A DNA stretch of 64,000 nt from assembly GCF_964199755.1 (NCBI RefSeq), contig NC_133903.1:52257239-52321238 (forward strand). The letters are read 5' to 3'. Under the pieces are notes generated by a model. That model did no database searches and was not told the origin of the DNA. It saw only the letters and a program-made list of their open reading frames with translations. Position numbers and translations under genes: made by a program. Shown here one piece after another: positions 49,469 through 60,574 of this stretch (position 1 is the first letter of the stretch; every line of letters starts with the position of its first letter). Origin of the DNA: Larus michahellis. Taxonomy: Eukaryota; Chordata; Aves; Charadriiformes; Laridae.

Positions 49469-51889
49469 GAAACTTGGGAGCAAATCCGAAGCGCTGCCTG
49501 CTAAGGCCCGACAGATTTGGACAGGAACATTGGGGCTGGATGGAGCCCTTCCTGGGAGGTGGTGGAGCAGCAAGACCGCAACCAGGGTGGTTATTTCCAC
49601 CACAGACCATCACGGGGCAGCGATAGTCAGGAGGAGCATCAACAGGAGCAAGGGCGGATGGAATGAAACGGGATCACACGGAGAAGGAGTTATTTGGAAC
49701 TCCCATCCACTGTCTCCTGGCAGAGGCCGAATTACCACAAAGCAGATGGCTTGAAGGACGTCACATTGCTCTTCTTCTGCCAGGGGACTTCCACAGTGTT
49801 GGTGGGGACAGCCCGTGGCCACACACAACCTCTGAGCAAACCCATCAAGGAGGAGCTGGCAGGAGACATGGGCTAAAAGCATCACCTCCAGCCTCCGGGG
49901 GCTTTCTGCCACGCAGAAATCCCATCCTGTTCACACTAACCCCACCGCGAGGCTGAATTCCATCAACCACGTCCCTTAGTCACAGCTAAGGTTTCCTTCT
50001 GGGAAATGGCCGGTCCTGTTGCCGACTGTCTGACCTGAAGTCACCTCCATCTCCAGCCCCATCTGCAAACAGAGCGGTACCCAAAGCGGTATGGGGCCAA
50101 AACGCCTCAAACCCAAACTCACCCCAACATAGCACACAGGGAAAAGCCAGCTGGAGGGAGGGGAACTGCAGAATTCAGTTTTTAGCATCAAGCTGGCCAG
50201 AAGACAAGGCCAGCAGAAGGGCAAAGACCTCCCAGCACCGAAGGGATGTGCTGTTTGCTTCTTCCCTGCCTTCGCTGAGCATACAGCATCCTCCCACCCC
50301 ATCGGGAATATCCCCATCCCATATCCCCATCAGCTCTGCAACGCGGTTCACACCTCGGCCCTGGCCTCTGATGTAATTCCAGTTTATTCGCTTACTTAGG
50401 TCACTGCTAAACTTGACTCCAAGTCCACAACCACCACGGAGTTTCCTTCACACAGGCACGTCATCGCTCAGCAGCACCAGGGCACTGGGACCTTCTCCAC
50501 CCTTCAGCGAGAAACCCCAGTGCAAAGATAAGAAAAACCAGAAACATCTCTAGTTTTTCATATAAATGAGTAGAACGCACTAAAACCCAACCTGATCTGA
50601 TGTCTTCAGCCTCATCCACCAACACGCACTGGTGCAAGCTACCCTGTTTTACTCCTCTTTTATCCAGAATCGGCTAACATCGCTGAGAGATATTAATTTA
50701 GGTTTTTCTGCATCCTCTGTGTAGTTTCAGGCGACTTTGTGCCATTAAAAAAAAAAAATAAAAAAATTTAAAATTAGAATTATGGTCTCATGTGCTAGAG
50801 GGGATTGGAAAGCCCCCATCGCTCTCTGCAAGGACTCCCCTTGTCCAGCAAAGCAAACCCAAGAGGTATGGGTCAGGTGCAGAACGCTGTGTGGAATAAG
50901 CTGTTACATACCTCCTCTTTCCTCAGCCTGCTATAAATATGTATTACGGACTCGCTCAGCCAAGCAGTAACAAAGCAAGGAAAATTAAGACAAAGAGGAT
51001 TACCCAAGCGTAATTTCCCCTTTTAAATTTTTTTTTATACAAAGGCCTGATGCTAATTGGGTATTCTTGGTGACAAGAAGGCTGCGAGAAACTTAGCCCT
51101 GAAGTCTCAGTGTTTAGAACTAAATCCCAGGAGATTTTACTGTGTTGCAAGTGCCTTTCCCTGGAACTTTTCCTCCAAAGCCCTCTGGGGCTTGGCATCT
51201 ATCCTTATTTTCCTACTGGGTGCGCATGGCCAAATTCTTGATGGATGCTGTGCAGGGAACGGGGATACTACAGGTGATGGGGAAGCCATGGTCACCTATC
51301 CACTGGCCACCAAACGCCCAAGAAAATCCAGGCCCACGGTGCAGGCGAAGCCCCGTGGGATGCATGGGAATCCAGGTATTTTCTAATAGACCGACTAAAG
51401 CTTTCTGGCACCCGTCTCCATCAGGTGAGACAAACTTGAAAACATTATAATTGAGAACGGGCTCTAAGAGTGAAGCCAGGGAACGCCAGGAGAGACGGGA
51501 AGTGACTTATCCTCGAAATATGAAGTATTGTTCAACAGGGAACGCACTCAGGACGTGGCTGATGAGCCAAGCTTCTGCAGCACTCGCTCAGCCCCGCAAA
51601 TACCCCAACTCTGCAAAGGCTCCCGGCAAACTCCCGGCACCCAAAGCGCGGGCAGCAACCTGCTGCGGCACAGCCCGCGCTTCCCAGGAACCGGAGAACA
51701 ACCGGGTTTTTTTTTTTTGACTGAGATGATTTAACGATTAAATCCATCCTAACCCACCTCCTGCAGACGTTGGCATGGTGGATGCCACATTTTTAACCAG
51801 CCTTCCAAAAATTTACTCAATCACCACGTTGGACAAGATAGTAGGGGTTTTTTTTTTGCATTAAATAAAATCCCTCCGGGTTAGTATAA

Positions 51890-51893
<4 letters not shown>

Positions 51894-51924
<31 letters not shown>
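51894..51924. repeat. T-run, 31 bases
   Basis: The longest pure mononucleotide run in the window. It is in PLPP3 intron 4. Confidence 0.9.
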
Positions 51925-51929
<5 letters not shown>

Positions 51930-52061
51930 CTTTTGGCGTATTATCAGCCTCTCCAACATGACAGATTTTCTGTCTCCCTTTTGCTCTGAGATTTCTTGTT
52001 CAGGCTCTGGCAGTGGCCAGGGAGCCGGAGTGATGGAGAACGGGGTGCTGCGAGACAAGTT

Positions 52062-52106
52062 AGAATCGCAAAGTGATTTAGGTTGGAAAAGGCCCTTAAG
52101 ATCATC
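52062..52106 (-). mobile_element. Short CR1-like 3' fragment
   Basis: AGAATCGCAAAGTGATTTAG followed by GTTGGAAAAGGCCCTTAAGATCATC matches the extreme 3' end of avian CR1-like elements in reverse complement, with a few differences. Only about 45 bp is recognisable, so it may be an old or very truncated copy. Confidence 0.6.
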
Positions 52107-53268
52107 ATTTCCTTGCCTCCGATATGCACCACGTCACACTGTCTTGTCTCAAGTTGCTTTTTCCTCCCTTCAATTTATGACTGAAGACTTGGGGTAATTT
52201 TTCCCCTCACTTTTTAAGGCGCAAGGCAGCTGGAACAGCCGGTCAGATGGAGCTTGCTACCAACCTTATCCCAGTTTTGGGACAAGGAAAAAAATAAAAT
52301 AATTCTTAAGGGACTGGGGGTCAAAACCCCTCCAGGGAAAGGGATAAGCGGAGCAGCCTGTTGTCCCAGATCAGGCAGGGAGAAAGGCAGAGGCTGCTGA
52401 TAGCCCGAGTGCTCCCATATGGGGACAGGCAAAGAGAAGATCCGAGAGAGCTTTCTGCTCCAAAGCATTACGCAGGAGCTAAACACCACTTTTGAAGCCT
52501 GCTGCAAAGCTAAAAAGAAAATCAGGCGGCAGGAATTGGTGCAAAGCAGTTTTAGGGTCTCCAGTGCATCTCCTGCCACTGTCCCCCCCGCCCCGGCCAC
52601 CGGCGTTCCTGCTGCGTTGCCACAGACCGTTTCGTTTCTCGCTTGCTCCGTAACTGCTGGCTTTCCAGCAAAACGTGGAAAAAACCTGGCAAAGCAACAC
52701 GTGGAAACAGGGTCAAGCCCTGGCAACTTTGGGCAGCCACTGCCAAAGTAAGTGCGGCGGGAACACGGGGAGGGGGCGAGCGCTCGCCCAGCTGGGCACG
52801 GCCCCCCGGGCTGGTCCCCTACCCTGAAGGATGCTCCAGGGCATGATCCTGTGAAAGAGGTAAAGGATGAGGCTTGGCTTCCAAAAAGGCCCTGGAGCAC
52901 CATATCTAAAAAAAATAAAAAAATAAGAAAAAATATATACCTAGAAGGATAACCCGAATCTTGCTGAGAATTTGGAGAGAAACCACCACCGACTTAATAG
53001 GCACCTGCATCTTCACTGACTCCAGATGCCAGGCTTGAAAGCATCTCCGGTCTGACTTATCTGAAGGTGGAAATAAATAAATGCCGGAGCGATGGTTTCC
53101 AAACGCAGCTCAGAAAGTTTTGGAATGGCCGAGCCTCCTGTGAAGCGTCACCGGGGCAGCTCTGTATTGTAACGCAGCTGGGAGGAAACGGCCAAAATGT
53201 TTACTGAGAAGAAGAAAGTTTTAGTTTCTTCTCTTCTTCTTTACAGAAATCCAAAAGTTTTCCAAGAG

Positions 53269-53297
53269 AAAAAAAAAAAAAAAAAAAGGGGGGGGGG
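53269..53297. repeat. A19 followed by G10
   Basis: A purine-only block of two consecutive homopolymers in intron 4. Confidence 0.9.
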
Positions 53298-54256
53298 AAC
53301 AGGAGGGAAGCAAGGAAAGAATTTAATATGCTGCCCCCAGCAGCCTGGAAAGCTTAGTAATTAAATTACAGAAAATGCTCACAGGGAGGGGAAATCCAGG
53401 GATGAAAAGGCAGGAGGGAGCAGCAGCAACTTATCTTTTCAGAGGGTAAAGGGATGGGGGAAACAGTGCTCACAGATAAATAAAAGTTTGTGTTTAATGT
53501 TTCGATTAGTGCCAGGCTGTTTCTTTGCTTGCTAGTCTGAGCTTACAGGAGATGGCGAGGGGGGACATAAACCTTGAAAGGAATCAGAAACCTTTCTCCC
53601 GATTTGTTTTTTAAAATTAATAATTTTAAAAGAACCAACCCTCAAACATAAATCACTATCCGGATCCTCCCCAAAAGGCTGGGTGCGGGTCCAGCCCCCG
53701 GCAGGAAGCACCTTGGCAGCCGCCCCCCCGGCCCCAGCCCCGGCGCAGGAAGGGTAGAGCCATTTCTCACCGACAAAAGAAAAACAAGTCCCAGCCCTTC
53801 GCTCCGGATCCCGGCGGGCAGAGGCTGCTCCACCTGCTCCGCTGGCGCATTTGGGAACCAGCCTTCACCCCCCGACGGAGCCGCGACGGCGCATCTTCCC
53901 TCTCCATCCGTGCAATATTTTGGCTCGCCCCAAACTCTCTCCAACGGAAACCACAACGAACAAAATCGCGCAGGTCCTCCCCAGGTTTAGCGGGATTCAG
54001 ATTTAATCGCAGCCTCGGCTATATCCCAAAGCGGCACAGCTCAGCTGCCACCCCAGGAGTCTCCATCCCAAATAACACCGCAGGGGCTGAGAGGGGATCT
54101 TTCCACCATCAACTTATTCAGGCTCTTTTTTGTCAACCGACCCTTTATTTCTGACACTCATCGTGCCGTTATTGCTACCGAATGTGGGCGAGTGCCTTGG
54201 GAAAGGGGGACAGGGGATAAATCAGCTCCATCTCAAGCAAGGCTGAGGTTACTTAC

Positions 54257-54314
54257 CACCAAATACAGCATGGTGTAGAGGGAGAAGGACGCGTGCCCAG
54301 AGAAGAAGGATTTC
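54257..54314 (-). CDS. PLPP3: PLPP3 exon 4: catalytic motif C2 (SGH) and start of TM4
   Basis: This small 58-bp exon completes the arginine codon split by intron 3 (AG|G) and encodes KSFFSGHASFSLYTMLYLV. The SGH tripeptide is the core of the second PAP2-family catalytic motif, whose histidine acts as the general acid. SFSLYTMLYLV begins helix 4 and continues into exon 5 as FYLQARF. The acceptor is TTTTGCAG at 54315-54322 and the donor is GTAAGT at 54251-54256 (phase 0). The exon is too short to stand out as an open frame. It was located because exon 3 ends at VQEAR and exon 5 begins at FYLQ, which leaves this family-conserved block to be found between them. Confidence 0.97.
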
Positions 54315-55058
54315 CTGCAAAACAAAGCAGGTGTTAAGAACCGGCCACCACGATCTTCAGTGTTATAATTTTACATGTAATACGGTGACTCGCCTGTGGC
54401 TACTGAGAGGGTGCCAAAGCAGAGGGACCCACAACCCCCGGTCTTTCATGTTATAAAACCCCTGTTATCCGCCCCGCTCGCCCGCGAGGCAGAAAGCAAA
54501 CGGATGGGCAGGATGCTCGCATTGTTCGTCCCTTCCTGGTCTACTCGTGGGACAGCAGTTATTTCCAGGATAGCCCGATAACTCATCGTCTCGCCTCAAA
54601 TAACCAGGAAACCGTAAAGAAATAAGAAGCGAGCAACTTCTCCGGTCGCTTAATTGCGGCACGTGAAATGTGCCCTCGGAAATGTCAGAAATTGAGCATC
54701 GGATGGATTTGATGGAGCTCAGAGAGGAGGCACCGGGAGCCCTGCCTGCATGGACCCTCCTTGGAGGAGAAGCCCTCTGCTCCGCCGCACGGGACGGCCC
54801 GAGCCGCTCACCGTGAGTTCGGCTTTAGGGTGAATTCCCACATTGAGCAACCGCTCGGGAAAACAATAGTGTAGGACTAAAGAGAAAGGAAAAGAAATCT
54901 TATTCAGCCAAGTCCCACAATTCCCAAGGGAAACTGCCCGTCGCTGGCAGACGGAGTGACAGAGAAAGCAGCGTTTGAATCATCTATTGCTGGCAGAGAA
55001 ACCCCAAGACACAGTTTTGGTGGCGGCAAGCCATCGCTTTGACACCACGGGCTCTCAC
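54315..55058 (-). other. PLPP3: PLPP3 intron 3
   Basis: The intron is only 744 bp and is in phase 2, splitting the arginine codon before the KSFFSGH block. It is G+C-rich in its middle and holds no repeat that I recognise. Confidence 0.95.
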
Positions 55059-55342
55059 CTGGCTTCCTGCACCTTGCTGTCGCTTCCCCTGCAGGTGTAG
55101 TTTTGGATGTAAACTCCCTTCCCGCAGTTGATGGTGGAGAAATCCAAATCGCAAACTTCCAGGAAATGCGGCCGCAAGCGCCCGACGGACACTTTGGCAA
55201 TGTCTGTGAAGGACTGGCTGATGGCGCAGCCGAAAACGAAGCAGCCCACCTGCTTGTAGAGAGCAGCCACGTAGGGGTTCTGGATAAAGGAGTGTGACTT
55301 CTCCTTCAGGTAGTGGATGCGGTAGAGCTCTCCCGTGATGAT
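55059..55342 (-). CDS. PLPP3: PLPP3 exon 3: TM2-TM3, catalytic motif C1, second extracellular loop
   Basis: The exon has 94 codons plus two bases (AG) of an arginine codon completed by exon 4. It starts [15 protein letters not shown] and ends SKVQEA. The acceptor CCCCACAG lies just above 55342 and the donor GTGAG at 55054-55058 (phase 2). [20 protein letters not shown] is helix 3. KVSVGRLRP is the first catalytic motif (K-x6-RP). The loop then reads [20 protein letters not shown]. In human PLPP3 this loop carries an NCS sequon and an RGD tripeptide. Here the first is NCG, a new NYT sequon lies eight residues later, the tripeptide is RGS, and the loop seems one residue longer. The frame is intact, so the exon is functional rather than decayed. 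Confidence 0.97.
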
Positions 55343-55561
55343 CTGTGGGGGAAATGCAACGGAGGGGTTAGAGAGTAGGAACGACGCTGTGCAAGACCAG
55401 CGATGGGTGGCAAATGCAGGGTTGAGACCAAGGAACCTGCTTCCACAGCAATGGGAGGAGAGCCCACAGCCCAGCATCTCTCCATCCTCCCTTCTCAGGA
55501 AGAGATCGCAGTGCTCAAAATGTTGCTTATGGAAAAAGTCCACTAACAGGATGAAAAAGGG

Positions 55562-55709
55562 AAGAAGGGAAGAAGGGAAGAAGGGAAGAAGGGAAGACGG
55601 GGAAGACGGGGAAGACGGGGAAGACGGGGAAGACGGGGAAGACGGGGAAGACGGGGAAGACGGGGAAGACGGGGAAGACGGGGAAGACGGGGAAGACGGG
55701 GAAGACGGG
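55562..55709. repeat. Tandem repeat: AAGAAGGG x4 then AAGACGGGG x13
   Basis: Four 8-bp units (55562-55593) are followed by twelve perfect and one near-complete 9-bp units (55594-55709). Because the unit is a multiple of three, all frames stay open, giving [11 protein letters not shown] or EDGEDG-like strings that are not protein. The plus strand has G4 runs spaced by five bases, a G-quadruplex pattern. Confidence 0.97.
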
Positions 55710-55733
55710 AAAAAAAAAGCTATATTTTGCTTT

Positions 55734-55862
55734 AGAATCATAGAATGTGTTGGGTTGGAAGGGACCTTTAAAGGCCATCTAGTCCAACCCCCCCGCAGTA
55801 AGCAGGGACAGCTTCAACTCGATCAGGTTGCTCAGAGCCTCATCAAGCCTGGCCTTGAAAAA
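55734..55862 (-). mobile_element. CR1 LINE 3'-end fragment in PLPP3 intron 2 (same strand as the gene)
   Basis: AGAATCATAGAATGTGTTGG, GGAAGGGACCTTTAAAGG, CATCTAGTCCAACCCCCC and GATCAGGTTGCTCAGAGCC identify a reverse-oriented CR1 3' end of about 130 bp. Its 3' terminus (low coordinate) lies only 24 bp from the 9-bp tandem repeat. Confidence 0.95.
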
Positions 55863-58800
55863 TTTAGCATGTTGGCATATCTTTACAGAAGTGAAATAGT
55901 GCCCTGGATCTATACCGGAGTAGTGGGGGAAAAAAATAAATTAACATAAAACAGATAAAGAATTTGTGTGTGTTTGGGAGGAGAGGCCAGAACCAGTACC
56001 CTCTTATCAAACTGATTTTGGAGGAAAACAAACGAACTGCCTGCTTATCTTCTTCTCTAAAAGAAAAAAACAACACACGAACACAGCAGAGGAACGCTCA
56101 GAAAGCCCCAAACTTTCCAGATTCTGGCCCAAAATTTGCCACCACCCTACCCAGTTCAAGCTGCTCAAAGCCTCCGTAAACACCAGCTATTTCTGGGCAT
56201 TTCAAGGGGTCTTGCCATTGCGTGGCAGCAAATTATGTATGTCTTGTGCCGGGGGTGCTGGGGTTTGACAATGTCGCCATAAATCACCGTCAGGGAGCCG
56301 AGAACCCGGCTTCTCATAATCCCGACTCTTAAAAGGCGGGTTAATGAAAATCAGGCTGTGAAATGAAGTCCAAATATCTCACCTTTCCCAAAGAGGCAAA
56401 GGCTTAAATTGTTCGCCGTCACGTTACACACCTTGGTTTTGAGCTCCAGATTTACAGCTTTAGGATTTTATTCATTACTCTCAATGTTTTTATACCCGAG
56501 TAATAAATCGAGGCGGGTTTGGGGGTTGGTTTTTTTTTCAGCCGCCCCCTCGTCCCTGCCCCTCTCTAGTCACAAGGGCTGTGATATGTAAAATTAACTG
56601 TCAGGAAAAATGCCTTCATGTTAATCCTTTTCTGGAGCAGCCAGCAATATTCCTCCCGGCGTGGCAGCCTGCCAGCGGCCTGCAGGAGACAAGGCTCCCC
56701 TGCCTACCTTTTTTAAAAGCTTGGCACAACCTTTGGAAACTAATAAACTGGAAAAGTATGGCAATTAGACTAAGAGGAGATGAAGCTGTATCATTGTTTG
56801 AACTCTCTCGTACCGTGGCTTGAAAAAACAAAGGTTGACCCAAGGCAGCTGGAATTGCAGCTAGGCAGGCTTTATCAAAGAGATACAACTATAAAAATAA
56901 AAAATAAAGGCCAAGCGCTCTGCTATCATGCACAGAAATACTTTGGGTGGCTGCACCGTCACTCAGGGTTCACACGTCACTGCTGAGATTTACTCTTGGA
57001 AGTCTGGTCGTGACCAAGAGACGTCCAGGGAGCTGCAGCTAACCGGCTCCAGCATCATTTTAATCCTCTCAAACTCCAAAGACTATGGTTTATCTCCCTT
57101 TTGGACCGCCTTCCAGCACAAGCTGGCAGCCAGGAAATCAACTGGCATGAGAACAGCAGAGCGTGGTTGGAGCACCTCCTGCTCCTCTGGCAGGAGGCAA
57201 CTCCAGGGTGTCCCAGATGGTCACGGGGGATCCTGCACGAGGGCAAAGCCACCACCTGCAACTCCAAAAGCCTGAATTTGGAAGAGGTGGAGCCACAAGG
57301 CTGAAAACTCATGGCTTTTGCAGAGGGGAGACAGGCCGAATTAAGGATGACATCTGATACTGGCGGATGTGCCCTTACTCCAAACTCGCAAACAAATCCA
57401 CGTAAACCCGAGGCTCTTGGCCTGGGAAAGGCATGTGACCGTTTTAAACAGGGACCAACAAAAGTCTGGGGATTAATATTTTTCTCTCACCATTGGTGGT
57501 CTGGGTAATTGCACACATGTAGCAGATTGTAAATTGGAGACTTCATTCCCTCACTAACACGCTGCTGGGCAGCCATGAACCCTCGCCGCTTCGTTAAAGC
57601 CATGGCTCAACCTTAATGAGAAGCTAAAACTCGGGTAAACTTGGGTTTTTTGGCAGTACTGTCCCAGATAAAGCAGGACGGTGAAAAACTAATGCAGCAC
57701 AGATGTGCACGAGCTGAAAGGACATCCTGAAAAAAAAAACAAACAAGCAAACAGCAAGTCTTTAAAGACATTAAGATTTAAAGATATTAAGGCCTTGCAC
57801 GTCTGGTGAGCCATCCATGTGGGACATGTCCATACCTACACGGTGGGCACAGCTCCCGGGGGACTGCCACACGCATGTACCAAAGATGGTCACTAGAGAA
57901 GTCAACATCAAACTTTTCTGTCTGTGGACGCCTTTTGCAGGCGTTTGGTTGTCCTGCCCATTTTATCATTATCATAAAGTATCACCAGCGATCCAATTAG
58001 CCTGTAATTGCTTTTAGAGCTTTTCTAATCGCTTATGTCTCTTGTGTAACGTTCTCTGCGTCTAATCACATTGCAGCGCATCACCTTCAACTGTAAACCA
58101 ACCACCTAACCTGGCCACGTAACTCAGATCATCTAGGAAATCAATTTTCTTAGGTATTTTTCATAGGCTTTCAAGACCCGTTGGGTGCGAGGACACAGGA
58201 CACCACAGCAGCAGTACCCGTACGAGGCTCAGGAAGAGGAAAGTGTCACCTCCCCCTGTCCACACTGGGGACCATCAACACGCTTCTGTGCCCCTGCCCC
58301 AGATGATCAAATTAACTGTCTTGCAGCAGGAAGAGCAGTCAGGAGAGATGCGAGAGCGCACAGCCCAGGGGCACGAACCTCTCCAGGGTCACCTGCACAG
58401 AAATTTGCCTAAAGTCCGTAAATATATAGGCATTAAAGCCAAATGCATATCCTCTCACATCCTGACCGAAGCAAAGTTTTTCGCCTCTGCCGTTTACTTA
58501 ACAAGCACTCTGGGTGTCCTCAAGCCATTTAAAACATGACCTGGACCTTTTACCCTGGGCTAGATTGCCCGTGACACCACGTAAGGCAAGGGCGTGAAAT
58601 TTTGGCCACGCCATCCAAACCGCCAGCTCCCTGGAAGTCCTCATAACCGCCGTCCTGCCTTCCGAAGGCAAACCTTGGGAGCGAAAGGAGCGGAGTCAGT
58701 GCTTTGTGGATTCGGAAGGAATTCCTATTATGCTACAGTAATTCTGGTATCTGGGTTACATCTGAAAAAAAAAGAGGTCAGGCTGACTTGAATTTTCCAT

Positions 58801-60416
58801 GCACGCTGCCATAGTAAAGAAATCTGTTGCTGCAATTCCTCGTTAGCCATTTGTTTCACTCGACAGCAAATAACCCAGCTTTTGAATTTACCTTATTAAG
58901 TTACATTTGTTGTGGGCACAGCGAAACCAGGGCGGAAACATCTAATTCTTTGGGGATTTTCTTTCTCTTTTAATTGACCTGCTATTTCGTGGTAGAGAGC
59001 TGATGGATCACATCGGCAGCCGATTATGTTTCCAGTTTCTGTTCCAACTCCTGTATTTGCCACCGCCTCATTACCGATCAGAAGCCCACTCCGCATGGAG
59101 CCGGCGTGCCGATAGCTCAGGCAGTAATGTGAAAATGAGAGGCTTTTTCATTTCATTTTTATGGCTTTTCCACACTCGGGGGTTATTCACCTGCAGGGTA
59201 AAAATTCTGCCGCGTTTATAGAACTGGGGGTCTGGCACCTTTCGGGCTTATTTTGAGGAGGGAGCCGGGGAGAGGAACAAGGCAGTTTTGGGGACCTGCT
59301 TTGCTAAAGCGAGTATACGTGGTCAGGACATGATGGAGAGATGAGGAAACGATGGAGATATTCACAGCAGGAAGCAGCAAGGCTGGGGACGGGGTATAAC
59401 CAAAGCAGGCACCATGCCATGCTAAAATACCTATTGCCCGTGACATTGCTCCTTCGAGGAAAGATGAAAGCCAAGAGGGGAACAAGTACTCCTGACCTCT
59501 CCATCTCCATCCCTTCCAGCTGAAGGACCAAGCGGAAGGCAGAACCTCTGGGAAAGCACCTGAGCTGTGCTGCCAGCAGGTGAGAAGGAAAACGTAGGTA
59601 CTTTTCATAGGGGAATTTCATCTTCAGCTGGGAGTGTGTAACCAACAGCCAGAAGAAGCTCTTGCCTTCTGCCCCAGCACCAGATACGTGCTGGCATAAG
59701 GAGGTTCAGCTCCATGGGCTGGATTCAGCTTTTTGGCCGACGTATAAAGCTCTCGCCGTGCAATTGTTTCCTAGCACAGCTCTAGGAAAGCTGGCAGGAA
59801 AAGAGAAATGAGGCGGCATTGGGAAGGTGGTGCATTAGCTACTTTTTACAGTGAGAACTCCGGGAATAAGCTCCCCATGGAAGATTTTAATTGTCTTTTT
59901 AACACGGCTGCAATATACAATCTCTTAAAAACCTAATACTAACCTGTGAAACTTTTCCAGGCAGTGGTTAGCTGAAAAGATGTATCCTTTTTTTAAAAAA
60001 ACCTTATAAAATAGGCAAATACCAAGAGTTATTTGAATAGGGACAAACCATGCCAAGTCCTTATTGACACTCAAGTCTTTTTGCTTCTGCTCTAAACTCA
60101 CACCAGAGGATGAAAAAGCTCTTGTGGAGCTCACAGACTTGCCCAAACAGCTTTGGGCCTGTTTACGGGCTTCAAGAGTAATCTCATTCCTCTCATTACA
60201 AGCTTTCATTTGCAAATGTTTACTGCTCCACACTCACGCGGAAGTCAGGTAATCGCAGAGGAGATGTGCACCGCGGTAGATAGCATGGACATACCAGCAA
60301 GACAGCGTTAAACCGCCAATGCTGATGGGATGTCAGTGCCGTCGGCTAAAGAGGTGACAAAAAGCCACCAGGGATGCTCAAGGGACAGGAGAGGAGGTTT
60401 CGGAGGTGGTACTTAC

Positions 60417-60574
60417 AGCGAGGATGGCGATGAGGATGCCCGCAGCACACAGCACTGCGTCATTGATCGTCTCCATCGTCTTCAGCGGGTACCTGATGCT
60501 GTCGTCGTCGCAGTAGAAGCCCCGCTGGTAGGGCTGGATTGTGCTCGTTTCGATGATAAGGAAGGGCAACCCAG
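60417..60574 (-). CDS. PLPP3: PLPP3 exon 2: end of TM1, first extracellular loop, start of TM2
   Basis: This exon encodes 52 full codons after a split alanine codon (intron 1 phase 1). It begins [20 protein letters not shown] and ends in AILA. The acceptor is a pyrimidine-rich stretch ending TAG at 60575-60577, and the donor is GTAAGT at 60411-60416 (phase 0). GLPFLII closes transmembrane helix 1. The following loop, with the family-typical [16 protein letters not shown], is extracellular. [14 protein letters not shown] starts helix 2, which continues into exon 3. Compared with my memory of human PLPP3 the exon is almost identical; one visible difference is TMETINDAV where human has TGETINDAV. 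The exon is intact, with no frameshift. Confidence 0.97.

Larger units (their letters stand above)
55343..60416 (-). other. PLPP3: PLPP3 intron 2
   Basis: This 5,074-bp intron has donor GTAAGT and a CCCCACAG acceptor. Near its 3' end it carries a 9-bp tandem repeat (55594-55709) and a CR1 fragment (55734-55862). The rest is mostly unique sequence. Two A+T-rich segments with clustered GATA and homeodomain core sites (57950-58100 and 58790-59230) read like possible enhancers. No further exon was recognised. Confidence 0.92.

Noticed and set aside
52214..52903. 229-codon open frame on the PLPP3 strand in intron 4
   Set aside because: No domain, signal or family resemblance. It lies in G+C-rich DNA where stops are rare, and has a competing frame on the other strand.
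55335..55949. 204- and 228-codon frames with EDGEDG or SPSSPSS runs
   Set aside because: The repeats come from a 9-bp tandem array that keeps all frames open. Only the exon 3 part of the minus-strand frame is real coding sequence.
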